DNA of 64,000 bases from NCBI RefSeq assembly GCF_014217835.1, contig NZ_CP055263.1:2669501-2733500 (forward strand). The letters run 5' to 3'. A program made the translations under genes and the position numbers. Position 1 is the stretch's first letter. Each line of letters opens with the position of its first letter. This stretch comes from Metabacillus sp. KUDC1714. GTDB taxonomy: Bacteria > Bacillota > Bacilli > Bacillales > Bacillaceae. The notes under the pieces were generated by a model. That model was given only the letters and a program-made list of their open reading frames with translations, ran no database searches and had not been told where the DNA came from. Of the stretch, positions 25,738-33,657 are shown in pieces.

Positions 25738-26160
25738 TTAAGAGATCCCGTCTTTAATAGAAGTGGCAATTTCGTTAAGCTGTTCAGGAGTATATTCATC
25801 TGTGTGAGGTTTCCAAACAGCACCAAATCCATCACCTTTTCCGTATCTTGGGATAATGTGCATATGATAATGGAAAACAGATTGTCCAGCTTTTTCACCG
25901 TTATTGTTAAGTAAATTTAAACCTTCAGGTTGAAAGTTATTTTTAATTGAATTCGCAATTTGTGGTACTACCTCAAATACTTTACTAGCAATTTCAGGTG
26001 TTAACTCGTAAATATTTTCTGTATGTACCTTTGGAACAACGAGTGTATGTCCCTTTGTTACTTGACTAATATCAAGAAAAGCATAGACGTGCTCGTTTTC
26101 AAACACTTTAGCACTAGGGATTTCTCCGTTAATGATTTTACAAAAAATACAATCACCCAT
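25738..26160 (-). CDS. hit: HIT-family nucleotide hydrolase Hit
   Basis: Hint-type HIT protein, 140 residues (B. subtilis Hit 145). The zinc/N-terminal block MGDCIFCKIINGEIPSAKVF and the histidine triad HYHMHIIPRY are both intact. Such enzymes hydrolyse purine nucleoside phosphoramidates or related nucleotides. The frame opens 18 codons upstream, but conservation starts at the MGDCIFCKI methionine and GAAGGAAG precedes it. It is divergent from ecs in many Bacilli; here the gap to ecsA is unusually long because of the repeat array. Confidence 0.92.
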   Translation of the reverse strand: MGDCIFCKIINGEIPSAKVFENEHVYAFLDISQVTKGHTLVVPKVHTENIYELTPEIASKVFEVVPQIANSIKNNFQPEGLNLLNNNGEKAGQSVFHYHMHIIPRYGKGDGFGAVWKPHTDEYTPEQLNEIATSIKDGIS

Positions 26161-26272
26161 GTTTTTCACACTTCCTTCATAAAAAATTTTCCAAAGAACA
26201 ATTTTCAACATCATTTGTATAGCTAGTATGTTATTTTTTCAATTATAACCGTATTTTACCATAGTTACACAG

Positions 26273-26405
26273 GAAAGCGGAAGCGCCTTGATCAGACCCG
26301 ACAGGCATAAGACGCTCAGGAATAGAAGACGTTCTTTGTCTTCAATTCCTGAGTGGCTTATGCCCCCGAGGGTCTAGGCGCTGCAGCTAGACACCAAAAC
26401 TAAGT
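26273..26405 (-). repeat. Dispersed palindromic repeat, family 1, inverted copy
   Basis: Reverse complement of the copy at 4936, with CTCAGGAAT/ATTCCTGAG and GAAGAC/GTCTTC stems intact. It lies in the hit upstream region, so the hit promoter must be within or beside it. Confidence 0.88.
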
Positions 26406-26432
26406 AAGGAAAGTTAAAAATTCCGAGAATAC

Positions 26433-26469
26433 AAAAAAGAACAGGGTGAATCGAATGATCACCCTGTTC
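26433..26469 (-). terminator. Strong minus-strand terminator of the hit-ecsA array
   Basis: A perfect 11-bp stem (GAACAGGGTGA with TCACCCTGTTC) with a 9-nt loop. On the minus strand it is followed by six T. No T-run follows on the plus strand, so it marks the 3' end of a minus-strand transcript from the array. Confidence 0.85.
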
Positions 26470-26518
26470 CTGAAGAAGGGAAGTTAAAACTCAAAGTATT
26501 GGGTATTATCTTTGATAA

Positions 26519-27053
26519 ACACCTCATTTAACATTTTGTTAAATGCTATCTGATGTGAAAATCACCATTGTTCAAAACGACCATCCCCTTGTTAAGTGGT
26601 TAAATAAGCTTAACAATATGAGAAATTGTCTTTGACAAACACCTCATTCACAAAATGATTGTAAATTACAAGCTTCTAATTCAGAGAATTACGGCCCGTA
26701 GACACCTCATTTCGTAAGTGTTGCTTTATCAATCAATGGTTACAATATAACTTCAATTAAAGAAGTAAATTGTGTTTGATAAACACCTCATTTAACATTT
26801 ATTTAAATGCTATCTGATGTGGTAATCACCATTGTTCAAAACGACCATCCCCTTGTTAAGTGATGAAATAGGCTTAACAAATATGAGAAATTGTCTTTGA
26901 CAAACACCTCATTCACAAAATGGTTGTAATACAAGCGTCTAATTCAGAGAATTGCGGCCCGTAGACACCTCATTTCGTAAGTGTTTACTTTCAATGGTTA
27001 AGAATGTTAACTCCCTTTTGAGAAAAATTGTTGTCTGGAACAAACACCTCATT
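26519..27053 (-). repeat. Higher-order tandem repeat (two 264-bp units plus partial)
   Basis: Unit boundaries by motif start: 26519-26782 and 26783-27043, then a single further module. Units are about 85-90 percent identical by eye. Differences concentrate in loops or fall at paired positions (for example TTGTA-ATT-TACAA versus TTGT-ATT-ACAA). Confidence 0.85.
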
Positions 27054-27180
27054 TTTAAGGTTTTCGTTTGACAAGCTATCCCTTCCTCACTAATTATAAT
27101 GTCCCTCCTTGAGTTAATTATGCGAAAAAATTATCTCAATTAGGACAAGTGTATTTGATTTTGATAAGATAAAAAGAAAG

Positions 27181-27363
27181 GCTCTGTTAAAGCTCACTGT
27201 TGATTTTAGAACTTTGTTGATTGGAGCGTAAGGCGTGAGACTCCTGCTTAGAGTGCGAGTCCAAGGGAGACCCCGCAGGTGCAAAGCACCGAGGAGGCTC
27301 CCGGACCGCCCGCGGAAAGCGAATGCCAAAGCGTAAATCAACAACCAAGTTTAACAGAGCTAA
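27181..27363 (-). repeat. Dispersed GC-rich repeat, family 2, copy A
   Basis: Flanked by an inverted pair GCTCTGTTAAA / TTTAACAGAGC. The body holds the GC-rich block GACTCCTGC...GGAGACCCCGCAGG...GAGGAGGCTCCCGG...GCCCGCGGAAAGCGA, the inverse of the blocks in the copies at 57861 and 61001. It ends 25 bp before ecsA, so the ecsA promoter is probably inside or upstream of it. Confidence 0.75.
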
Positions 27364-27387
27364 AAGAAAAAGGAGAACAACATAAAA

Positions 27388-28128
27388 ATGACGTTGTTAA
27401 AAATAGATCACTTAACTGGTGGATATACTCGAAATCCGGTTTTAAAGGATATCTCGTTCGAGGTAGATAAAGGACAAATAGTTGGATTAATTGGATTAAA
27501 TGGTGCTGGAAAAAGTACAACGATCAAACATATCATTGGATTAATGGAAGCACAAAAGGGAAAAATCTCAATAAATGATAACACCTTTGCTGATGATGCA
27601 GCTGCATATCGCTCCCAATTTAGCTTTATTCCTGAAACACCAATCTTATATGATGAGTTAACGCTTCGTGAGCATTTGGAATTAACTGCAATGGCATATG
27701 GATTAGATAAAGATACGTTTGAAAAACGACTTCAACCGCTTCTTAAGGAATTTAGAATGGAAAAGAGATTAAAGTGGTTTCCGGCTCATTTTTCAAAAGG
27801 TATGAAGCAAAAGGTTATGATTATGTGTGCGTTTTTAATTGAGCCTTCATTATATATTATTGATGAGCCATTTGTAGGATTAGATCCGCTTGCTATAAAT
27901 TCGTTACTAGAAATGATGGAAAAGGCAAAAAAACAAGGTTCAGCAATCCTAATGTCAACTCATATTCTTGCTACAGCAGAAAGGTATTGTGATTCGTTTA
28001 TTATTTTACATAATGGTGAGATCCGCGCTAAGGGAACATTGTTGCAGCTAAGAGAGCAGTTTGGAATGAAGGAAGCTACTCTTGACGATCTTTATATTCA
28101 GTTAACAAAGGAAGATCAAGATGAATAG
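27388..28128 (+). CDS. ecsA: ABC transporter ATP-binding protein EcsA
   Basis: A 246-residue ABC ATPase matching B. subtilis EcsA (about 247). Walker A is GLNGAGKST near residue 39, the signature is FSKGMKQKVMIM, Walker B is SLYIIDEPFVGLDP, and the switch His is in STHILATAERYC. EcsAB affects protein secretion, competence and sporulation in B. subtilis, and is linked to the intramembrane protease RasP and to peptide export. AGGAG precedes the ATG. The gene overlaps ecsB by 8 nt. Confidence 0.93.
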   Translation: MTLLKIDHLTGGYTRNPVLKDISFEVDKGQIVGLIGLNGAGKSTTIKHIIGLMEAQKGKISINDNTFADDAAAYRSQFSFIPETPILYDELTLREHLELTAMAYGLDKDTFEKRLQPLLKEFRMEKRLKWFPAHFSKGMKQKVMIMCAFLIEPSLYIIDEPFVGLDPLAINSLLEMMEKAKKQGSAILMSTHILATAERYCDSFIILHNGEIRAKGTLLQLREQFGMKEATLDDLYIQLTKEDQDE

Positions 28129-29350
28129 CATTGATGAAATCTGGAAAACAAGGGTTAATCACCATATAAATGAAACAAGGGCATACTTAAAGTATATGTT
28201 AAATGACCACCTTCTTTTTGTCTTTATCTTTTTAGCGGCAGGTGGGGCAATAACGTATCAAAAATGGCTTGAGACATTGTCTCCAAATTTTCCAGCCATA
28301 CTAATCATGACGATTATATTTTCGTTAATTGTGATTTCCTCTAATGTCCGTACTCTGTTAATAGAAGCTGATATGGTTTTCTTACTACCTATGGAACATA
28401 AAATGAAAAGTTATTTTAAGAAAGCTTTTTCCTATAGTTTGATTACTCAAAGCTTTATCATTATTGTTGGAATTATTTTGTTTTCACCATTGTATTTTAA
28501 AGTAGCTCATGTAAATGGACGTGTGCTACTTATTAGCTTAATTTTGTTGCTTATTGTTAAGTACTGGAATTTGCGCATAAGCTGGAAAATGGGATATTTT
28601 ACAGATTGGGCGGCTAAGTGGAGTGATCTTCTCGTTAGATTTGCAATGAATGTTTGTGTCATCTTTTTTATCCTTTCCCAACAATACGTATTTGTGCTCG
28701 TCCTATTGCTATTAATGGCTGGATATGATGGTTATTTTTCAAAGCTCGTGAAGCCGAAAGCAATTAAATGGAATCAGTTAATCAAAAAAGAAGAAGAAAA
28801 GAAACAATCCTTTTATAAAATAGCGAATTTGTTTACAGATGTTCCGAAATTGAAGAAAAGAGCAAAACGACGAAAATATCTTGATTGGATATTGAAGCAA
28901 GTTAACTATCATCAAGAAAATGTGTATGAGTATTTATATCTTCGAGCACTACTGCGTTCAGGCGATTATTTCGGAATAATAATTAGACTTACAATTATCG
29001 GAAGTTTCATTCTAACTTTTATTAATGAACAGCTCGTCGGGAGTTCCATTGTTATGGTTGTGTTTACGTTTTTAACGGGGATTCAAATTATGAGTTTGTA
29101 TAAGCACTTTGAATTACTGGAACTACCAAATCTATATCCACATGCTGATAAGAATAGATTACGTAGTTTTATTAAAATTATTTTCAGGATATTAATTGTA
29201 CAAACAATTATATATGCTGTTGTTAATTTTATTACATCAACACTTTACATTTTTGTGGTGACTTTATGTGCGGATGTGTTGTTTGTTAGTGTGTTCGTTC
29301 TTGTTTATATGAAAAATCGTTTAAATAAGAGTGAAAAGGATGTCTACTAA
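28121..29350 (+). CDS. ecsB: ABC transporter permease EcsB
   Basis: A 409-residue membrane protein (B. subtilis EcsB about 408) with hydrophobic helices clustered in an N-terminal and a C-terminal group, separated by a basic cytosolic region (LIKKEEEKKQSFYKI...KLKKRAKRRKYLDW). Characteristic blocks are SSNVRTLLIEADMVFLLPMEHKM and ELLELPNLYPHADKNRLRS. It pairs with EcsA, and the genes are translationally coupled. ecsC begins immediately after its stop codon. Confidence 0.92.
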   Translation: MNSIDEIWKTRVNHHINETRAYLKYMLNDHLLFVFIFLAAGGAITYQKWLETLSPNFPAILIMTIIFSLIVISSNVRTLLIEADMVFLLPMEHKMKSYFKKAFSYSLITQSFIIIVGIILFSPLYFKVAHVNGRVLLISLILLLIVKYWNLRISWKMGYFTDWAAKWSDLLVRFAMNVCVIFFILSQQYVFVLVLLLLMAGYDGYFSKLVKPKAIKWNQLIKKEEEKKQSFYKIANLFTDVPKLKKRAKRRKYLDWILKQVNYHQENVYEYLYLRALLRSGDYFGIIIRLTIIGSFILTFINEQLVGSSIVMVVFTFLTGIQIMSLYKHFELLELPNLYPHADKNRLRSFIKIIFRILIVQTIIYAVVNFITSTLYIFVVTLCADVLFVSVFVLVYMKNRLNKSEKDVY

Positions 29351-30061
29351 ATGACTTATGAGACGCAAATGGCTGAAGAGGCTAGATTATGGAAACAAAA
29401 GCTGATGAGAAAGCCTTCATTTTTAGAGAGATCCTCTAAAAAGGCACAGGTTAAGTTTAATCAATTTATTCCGGAAAAGGTCCATCATACCATTACTGAA
29501 AGTATTAAGAAGATGGTTCAGGCCACACTTGTAGGTTCTAATATCACTACATTTCCGAAGAAAATTGAAAACCTAACATTTGAAGAACGTGAACAATTAG
29601 TTCTAAAATCAATCGATACATTTAAGAAAACAGCTGCGATAGAAGGTGCATCAACAGGTGCTGGTGGTATTCTATTAGGGTTAGCAGATTTTCCACTATT
29701 CCTAAGTATTAAAATGAAATTTTTATTCGAGGTAGCAAGTATATATGGTTATAGCACAAAGGAATATGAGGAAAGATTGTTTCTTTTATACATTTTTCAG
29801 CTTGCCTTTTCAAGTGAAACACATAAAGAAGAACTTCTTGGCCTAATTGAACAATGGGAAACGAAAAAGCACGAAGTAAAGGATTTAGATTGGCGTATTT
29901 TTCAGCAAGAGTATAGGGATTACATTGATGTCATAAAGCTTATGCAAATACTCCCAGGTATCGGAGCGGTAGTTGGAGGGGTTGCTAATTACCATTTAGT
30001 TCAGCAGTTAGGTGAATGCGCGATGAATTGCTATCGATTGAGGATTTTCTCGAATCATTGA
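29351..30061 (+). CDS. ecsC: EcsC family protein
   Basis: A 236-residue EcsC protein, same length as in B. subtilis. It is mostly helical with two short Gly/Ala-rich hydrophobic stretches (AAIEGASTGAGGILLGLADFPLFL; LPGIGAVVGGVANYHL), suggesting peripheral or hairpin membrane association. Function unknown. The ATG abuts the ecsB stop (TAA ATG), with AAGGATG about 9 nt before. Transcription ends at the hairpin 85 bp downstream. Confidence 0.9.
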   Translation: MTYETQMAEEARLWKQKLMRKPSFLERSSKKAQVKFNQFIPEKVHHTITESIKKMVQATLVGSNITTFPKKIENLTFEEREQLVLKSIDTFKKTAAIEGASTGAGGILLGLADFPLFLSIKMKFLFEVASIYGYSTKEYEERLFLLYIFQLAFSSETHKEELLGLIEQWETKKHEVKDLDWRIFQQEYRDYIDVIKLMQILPGIGAVVGGVANYHLVQQLGECAMNCYRLRIFSNH

Positions 30062-30145
30062 ATGGTACTAAAGAGAATTTGTCATGACGTAGCAAAATTG
30101 CTTAATTATGGAATTGATTTGTCAACTATATATTCTTTCATAAAC

Positions 30146-30183
30146 AGGCGTAAACCATTTATAAGTGTTGCGCCTTTTTTTTC
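30146..30183 (+). terminator. Terminator of ecsABC
   Basis: AGGCGTAA pairs with TTGCGCCT (one G-T pair) around a 14-nt loop, followed by eight T. It lies inside the open frame that follows ecsC, which argues that the start of that frame is not translated. Confidence 0.8.
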
Positions 30184-30190
30184 TATTTTA

Positions 30191-30499
30191 GCCAGAGTAT
30201 TTGCTGAAAAAATTGCTCAACCACTTAACAATATTGATTCAGTTAAGATTATTGATTCAGGTAACGGACAGGGTGTCCCATCCTTTGGGAAGAGCATTAC
30301 AAGAACGATGGTAGACATGCAAGAGCCTTTAAAGGAAATGACAGGAATTGATGTAGCTCAATTATTAAAATCATATGTTTCAAGGTCAAATGGCAATCAA
30401 AATCAAGGTGTACCTACAGTCACAGCTACTGAGACTTCAGATAATAGCAAAGTAGAAGATGTAACAATAGATGATGATCTTAAGAGTATGGGATCTTAA
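30191..30499 (+). pseudogene. Orphan C-terminal flotillin fragment
   Basis: The frame from about 30191 encodes RVFAEKIAQPLNNIDSVKI, then IIDSGNGQGVPSFGKSITR and PLKEMTGIDVAQLLKSYVS, which matches the extreme C-terminus of flotillin/FloT-type proteins. The SPFH domain and coiled coils are absent. The frame can be opened at an ATG directly after the ecsC stop, but that stretch contains the ecs terminator and shows no flotillin similarity. I therefore read it as the 3' remnant of a deleted flotillin gene. A short surviving protein cannot be excluded. Confidence 0.6.
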
Positions 30500-30553
30500 A
30501 ACAAATGGGATTACTGTGGTACGAACAATCTCTTAAACTCATAAAATAGTAGC

Positions 30554-30597
30554 AAAAAACAGGCGCTCTCTTTAATTAGAAAGCGCCTGTTTTATTT
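30554..30597. terminator. Bidirectional terminator before yhaA
   Basis: AACAGGCGCT pairs perfectly with AGCGCCTGTT; T-rich flanks are present on both strands. It lies between the flotillin remnant and the convergent yhaA. Confidence 0.85.
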
Positions 30598-30621
30598 TGG
30601 GATATGTGCTAAAACATTTAG

Positions 30622-31827
30622 TTAAGATATTGAAACAGGCTTATTATTCACTGAATCTAGTTGATACTGAATTGTAGCTTTACATAAAGTTTTTGCAGCA
30701 ATGAGAAGTGCTTTTTCATCGATATCAAACTTTGGGTGATGATGTGGGTAGGCATTATCTTTATTTGCAGGCATTGCACCAGTAAAAAAGAAAGTACCTT
30801 TCACATGCTGTAAATAATAAGCGAAATCCTCACCACCCATTTGTAATGGACTTTCTTCAACCTCATAAACACCAGGTACTTCCTCGGCAACGTTTTTAAG
30901 AAAAGCCGTTTCGACAGGATGGTTCACAACAGCAGGATATCCTCTAGTAAATTGATAATTGTATTGGGCACCATTCATTAAACAAGTACCTTTCACGACA
31001 TGCTCGATCTCTTGTTCAATTTGTAAACGCACAGCTTCATCAAATGTCCGAACAGTTCCAACTAATGTCGCTGAGTTTGCAATGATATTAAAGGCATTTT
31101 CTGCAACAAATGAGCCAACAGTTACGACTGCTGAATGAATGGGATCAACCTTGCGACTAACAATTTGCTGTAAGTTGGTAACTACTTGAGAACCAATGAG
31201 AATTGCATCTTTTGTTTTATGAGGTTGGGCTCCGTGGCCACCCTGACCTAAGATATTGATTTCAAAGCGATCAGCCGCGGCCATAAAAGGTCCTACTCGG
31301 TATTGGATTTTTCCAACAGGCTCACTTGCCCAAAGGTGGGTACCAAAGATGACGTCTACTCCATCTAAGCAACCAGCTTTAATCATTGAATTTGCTCCAC
31401 CTGGTGCATATTCTTCTGCATGCTGATGAATAAGAACAATATTACCATTTAGCAGATGGCGATTGCTGAACAGAACTTTGGCTAATACAAGTAGTGTTGC
31501 TGTATGACCATCATGGCCACAAGCATGCATTACACCAGATACAGTTGATTTATACTCAACTTCTTTTTCATCTTGAATTGGCAGAGCATCAAAGTCTGCT
31601 CTTAATGCAACTGTTGGACCTGGTAAATCCCCTTTTATTGTTGCCACCACACCGTTACCACCTACATTTGACCTTACCTCAACACCAAGTTTCTTATAAT
31701 ACTCCTCTATATACCTCGCTGTGTTCACTTCCTTGAAGGATACTTCAGGATGCATATGTAAAAAACGACGGATCTCTACCATTTCTGGAAAATGGATATC
31801 TAGTGACGACCATAAATGATCAAGCAT
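30622..31827 (-). CDS. yhaA: M20-family amidohydrolase YhaA
   Basis: A 401-residue M20D metallopeptidase-like amidohydrolase (B. subtilis YhaA about 396). Metal-binding and catalytic blocks are MHACGHDGHTA, HQHAEEYAPGGA and GGEDFAYYL, with the dimerisation domain between. The family hydrolyses N-acyl amino acids or related amides (hippurate, indole-3-acetyl amino acids, acetyl-diaminopimelate); the substrate is not determined here. AAGGAGG before the ATG at 31827 fixes the start, 23 codons after the frame opens. Confidence 0.88.
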   Translation of the reverse strand: MLDHLWSSLDIHFPEMVEIRRFLHMHPEVSFKEVNTARYIEEYYKKLGVEVRSNVGGNGVVATIKGDLPGPTVALRADFDALPIQDEKEVEYKSTVSGVMHACGHDGHTATLLVLAKVLFSNRHLLNGNIVLIHQHAEEYAPGGANSMIKAGCLDGVDVIFGTHLWASEPVGKIQYRVGPFMAAADRFEINILGQGGHGAQPHKTKDAILIGSQVVTNLQQIVSRKVDPIHSAVVTVGSFVAENAFNIIANSATLVGTVRTFDEAVRLQIEQEIEHVVKGTCLMNGAQYNYQFTRGYPAVVNHPVETAFLKNVAEEVPGVYEVEESPLQMGGEDFAYYLQHVKGTFFFTGAMPANKDNAYPHHHPKFDIDEKALLIAAKTLCKATIQYQLDSVNNKPVSIS

Positions 31828-32004
31828 AATTTTCCTCCTTATTGATTTAGTGTGTAAATAATATGGTTGTATATCTAGAAGTTGTGTAAAAAGCATATGT
31901 CTTGAAATTGAAATGTATTAAAATAAAAAAGGAATTTATATTAGCTCGATTGTAGTTAAAAAGTTTGAAAATTACAAGAATTTAATGAGGGTAGGAGGAA
32001 TATT

Positions 32005-32649
32005 ATGAAAAAATATTATTTTGCGTCTTTGTTAACACTGGCATTAATTCTACTAATTATTTTTATTAAAGCGAATACAATCAGTGTGATTGACACAGCT
32101 ATCGGGAAGGGATTGTATACCTTACATGATCAACCTTTAGTCAGCTTTATAAATTGGGTTGGTATGCTAGGTTCTACTGTAGGGATTGTAACAGTTCTTT
32201 TTGTATCCATGTTATTATTTATCATTTTTCAAAGAAATGTTAAAGCAGCAGTCATTCTGTTTTTATCTGTTTTGATTGGGAATGTAGGGAACAAGCTTCT
32301 AAAAGCTCTTATTGGAAGAGAACGTCCGACATTTCCTGAACATATAGAGGACGGCTTTAGTTTTCCTAGTGGACATGTAATGGTTGGACTACTATTATTT
32401 GGCATGATTGCATACTATTTAGTGAGAGTAAGTCAAACAATAAAAGTGAAACAAACAATTCTAATATGTACTAGTTTGTTACTGATGATAATTGGTTTCA
32501 GTAGACTGCTAGAAGGAGAACATTTTCTTACTGACGTTATAGGTGGTTTCATAACTGGGGGACTTGTATTAATGGGGATGATCTCAATCGATCAGGTCTT
32601 ACATACAAAAATAGAACGAAGAAAAGGTAAGAACGACGTTGCTCTATAA
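32005..32649 (+). CDS. PAP2-family membrane phosphatase
   Basis: A 214-residue polytopic membrane protein with the full PAP2 signature: KALIGRERP, then FPSGHVMVG, then SRLLEGEHFLTDVIGG (KxxxxxxRP, PSGH, SRxxxxxHxxxD). It dephosphorylates a lipid phosphate such as undecaprenyl diphosphate, phosphatidylglycerophosphate or diacylglycerol diphosphate; sequence alone does not separate these. It has a ribosome site (GTAGGAGG) and stands alone or upstream of the lipoprotein gene. Confidence 0.85.
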   Translation: MKKYYFASLLTLALILLIIFIKANTISVIDTAIGKGLYTLHDQPLVSFINWVGMLGSTVGIVTVLFVSMLLFIIFQRNVKAAVILFLSVLIGNVGNKLLKALIGRERPTFPEHIEDGFSFPSGHVMVGLLLFGMIAYYLVRVSQTIKVKQTILICTSLLLMIIGFSRLLEGEHFLTDVIGGFITGGLVLMGMISIDQVLHTKIERRKGKNDVAL

Positions 32650-32716
32650 CGTCGTTTTTATATTAACACGTAGGTTCATAAGTTGGTAAATGAAGATCCA
32701 AGGAGATGATCACTTC

Positions 32717-33136
32717 ATGAAAAAACTGTTAAGTCTTATTTTACTAATCGTTTTGACACAGACTGTTGTAGCTTGTTCTTATGAAATGGCTGGACAGCCA
32801 TTAGATAATGTTAGCGACCAAGAAGAAACAGAACAATCTGGGCAAACAGATAAGATTGAAATGGATTTGACAAATGAAAATGATCAAGATCAAAAGGAGT
32901 CAAAAGCTAAGAAGCTTCCCCCTGTAAATGAAAAGGACGCTGTTAGATTAATTCGTGAACATCTTGGTTTGGAAGAACATACTACATTGCATGTGGAAAT
33001 TGATCATGAAGACGGGAATAGGTATGTGGTTCATGTTTATGAGGTTGTGGCACATGATGATATTTCACATACCGCCACATATGGTTGGTATACGGTTACG
33101 AAAGACTCTGGGAAGATTGAGGATATGATGGAATAG
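32717..33136 (+). CDS. Small lipoprotein of unknown function
   Basis: The signal peptide MKKLLSLILLIVLTQTVVAC has a lipobox VVAC, so the mature protein is predicted to be lipid-anchored. A Gln/Glu/Asp-rich linker follows, then a C-terminal domain of about 70 residues (NEKDAVRLIREHLGLEEHT ... YVVHVYEVVAHDD ... YGWYTVTKDSGKIEDM) that resembles the small beta-sheet PepSY-like modules of secreted Bacillus proteins. The frame opens nine codons earlier; AAGGAGA favours the ATG at 32717. Function unknown. Confidence 0.7.
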   Translation: MKKLLSLILLIVLTQTVVACSYEMAGQPLDNVSDQEETEQSGQTDKIEMDLTNENDQDQKESKAKKLPPVNEKDAVRLIREHLGLEEHTTLHVEIDHEDGNRYVVHVYEVVAHDDISHTATYGWYTVTKDSGKIEDMME

Positions 33137-33142
33137 GACGAT

Positions 33143-33177
33143 AAAAAAACTCCTACTTAACTGTAGGGGTTTTTTTA
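33143..33177. terminator. Terminator after the lipoprotein gene
   Basis: CTCCTAC pairs with GTAGGGG around TTAACT, flanked by seven A and eight T. Confidence 0.85.
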
Positions 33178-33191
33178 TATTAGTTTAACTA

Positions 33192-33243
33192 TTGCATTAT
33201 ATTGGAAATTAATATATAGTACATTACAACAGTAATGCACTAT
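33192..33243 (+). promoter_or_regulatory. Promoter and palindromic operator of the GntR/ABC operon
   Basis: TTGCAT at 33192-33197 and TATAGT at 33215-33220 are separated by 17 bp. The -10 overlaps a near-perfect palindrome, ATAGTnCATTA-N6-TAATGnACTAT (33216-33243). This is the expected position for autorepression by the GntR protein encoded next. Confidence 0.65.
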
Positions 33244-33273
33244 GTGGAATGAGGTTTGAAAGGAGGCTTGCGC

Positions 33274-33657
33274 TTGATTTTAAATACAGATGGTACAAAA
33301 CCAATTTATGTTCAAATAGCAGAATGGCTAGAAACAGAGATTTTGAGTGGTAACATCAAACAGGATGAAAAAATTTATTCACAATATCAGCTTGCAGACA
33401 TGTTCAATATTAATCCGGCAACTGCTGCGAAAGGATTAAATATTTTGGCTGATGAATTGATTTTATATAAAAAGCGGGGCCTTGGAATGTTTGTTTCTAC
33501 TGATGCAAAATTCAATATTCTCAACAAACGGAAAAGTCGAACGTTAAAAAGATTAGTTAGGGAAATTGTTATGGAAGCAGAGCGTTTAAGTGTGAGTGAA
33601 GATGAACTGCTACAGATGATTAAAGCAGCAAATAATGAAGACAAGGGGGATGTATGA
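33274..33657 (+). CDS. GntR-family (YtrA-type) regulator
   Basis: A 127-residue short GntR regulator: N-terminal winged helix (KPIYVQIAEWLETEIL, YSQYQLADMFNINPATAAKGLNIL, KKRGLGMFVS) plus a short helical tail. This is the YtrA subfamily, which typically heads ABC transporter operons in Firmicutes. TTG is the start, fixed by AAAGGAGG 7 nt upstream; the frame also opens at 33256. It overlaps the ABC ATPase gene by 4 nt and probably binds the palindrome over its own promoter. Confidence 0.85.
   Translation: MILNTDGTKPIYVQIAEWLETEILSGNIKQDEKIYSQYQLADMFNINPATAAKGLNILADELILYKKRGLGMFVSTDAKFNILNKRKSRTLKRLVREIVMEAERLSVSEDELLQMIKAANNEDKGDV

Larger units (their letters stand above)
26433..27086 (-). 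ncRNA. Predicted ~650-nt structured non-coding RNA with seven GAGGTG modules
   Basis: On the minus strand the motif AATGAGGTGT occurs seven times. Its plus-strand form ACACCTCATT starts at 26519, 26639, 26702, 26783, 26904, 26965 and 27044. Spacings are 120, 63, 81, 121, 61 and 79, so the array is a 264-bp unit of three sub-modules repeated twice, plus one extra. Many motifs are preceded by a hairpin ending in AATG and followed by one such as TTGTC-AAA-GACAA. A perfect 8-bp stem TTGTTAAG/CTTAACAA is kept in both units. TATAAT at 27093-27098 is a possible -10, and a strong terminator closes it. No ORF longer than 12 codons with a usable ribosome site is seen. It matches no RNA family I recognise. 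A role in binding ribosomes or another factor is speculation. Confidence 0.6.

Noticed and set aside
26540..26880. Conserved 12-codon ORF (MVVLNNGDFHIR / MVVLNNGDYHIR) in the array
   Set aside because: The AAGGGG directly abuts the ATG, leaving no spacer for initiation; conservation is explained by duplication of the unit.
26519..27053. CRISPR array
   Set aside because: Repeat decamers are too short, intervals are irregular (61-121 bp), the intervals themselves are repeated between units, and no cas genes are present.
27114..27470. ORFs on both strands in the GC-rich repeat before ecsA
   Set aside because: They arise from the repeat, have no ribosome site and recur only where the repeat does.
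30062..30499. EcsC-flotillin fusion by stop-codon readthrough or a 145-residue gene starting right after ecsC
   Set aside because: The frame is shared with ecsC, but the ecs terminator lies within it before the flotillin similarity begins, and the first 43 residues look non-coding.
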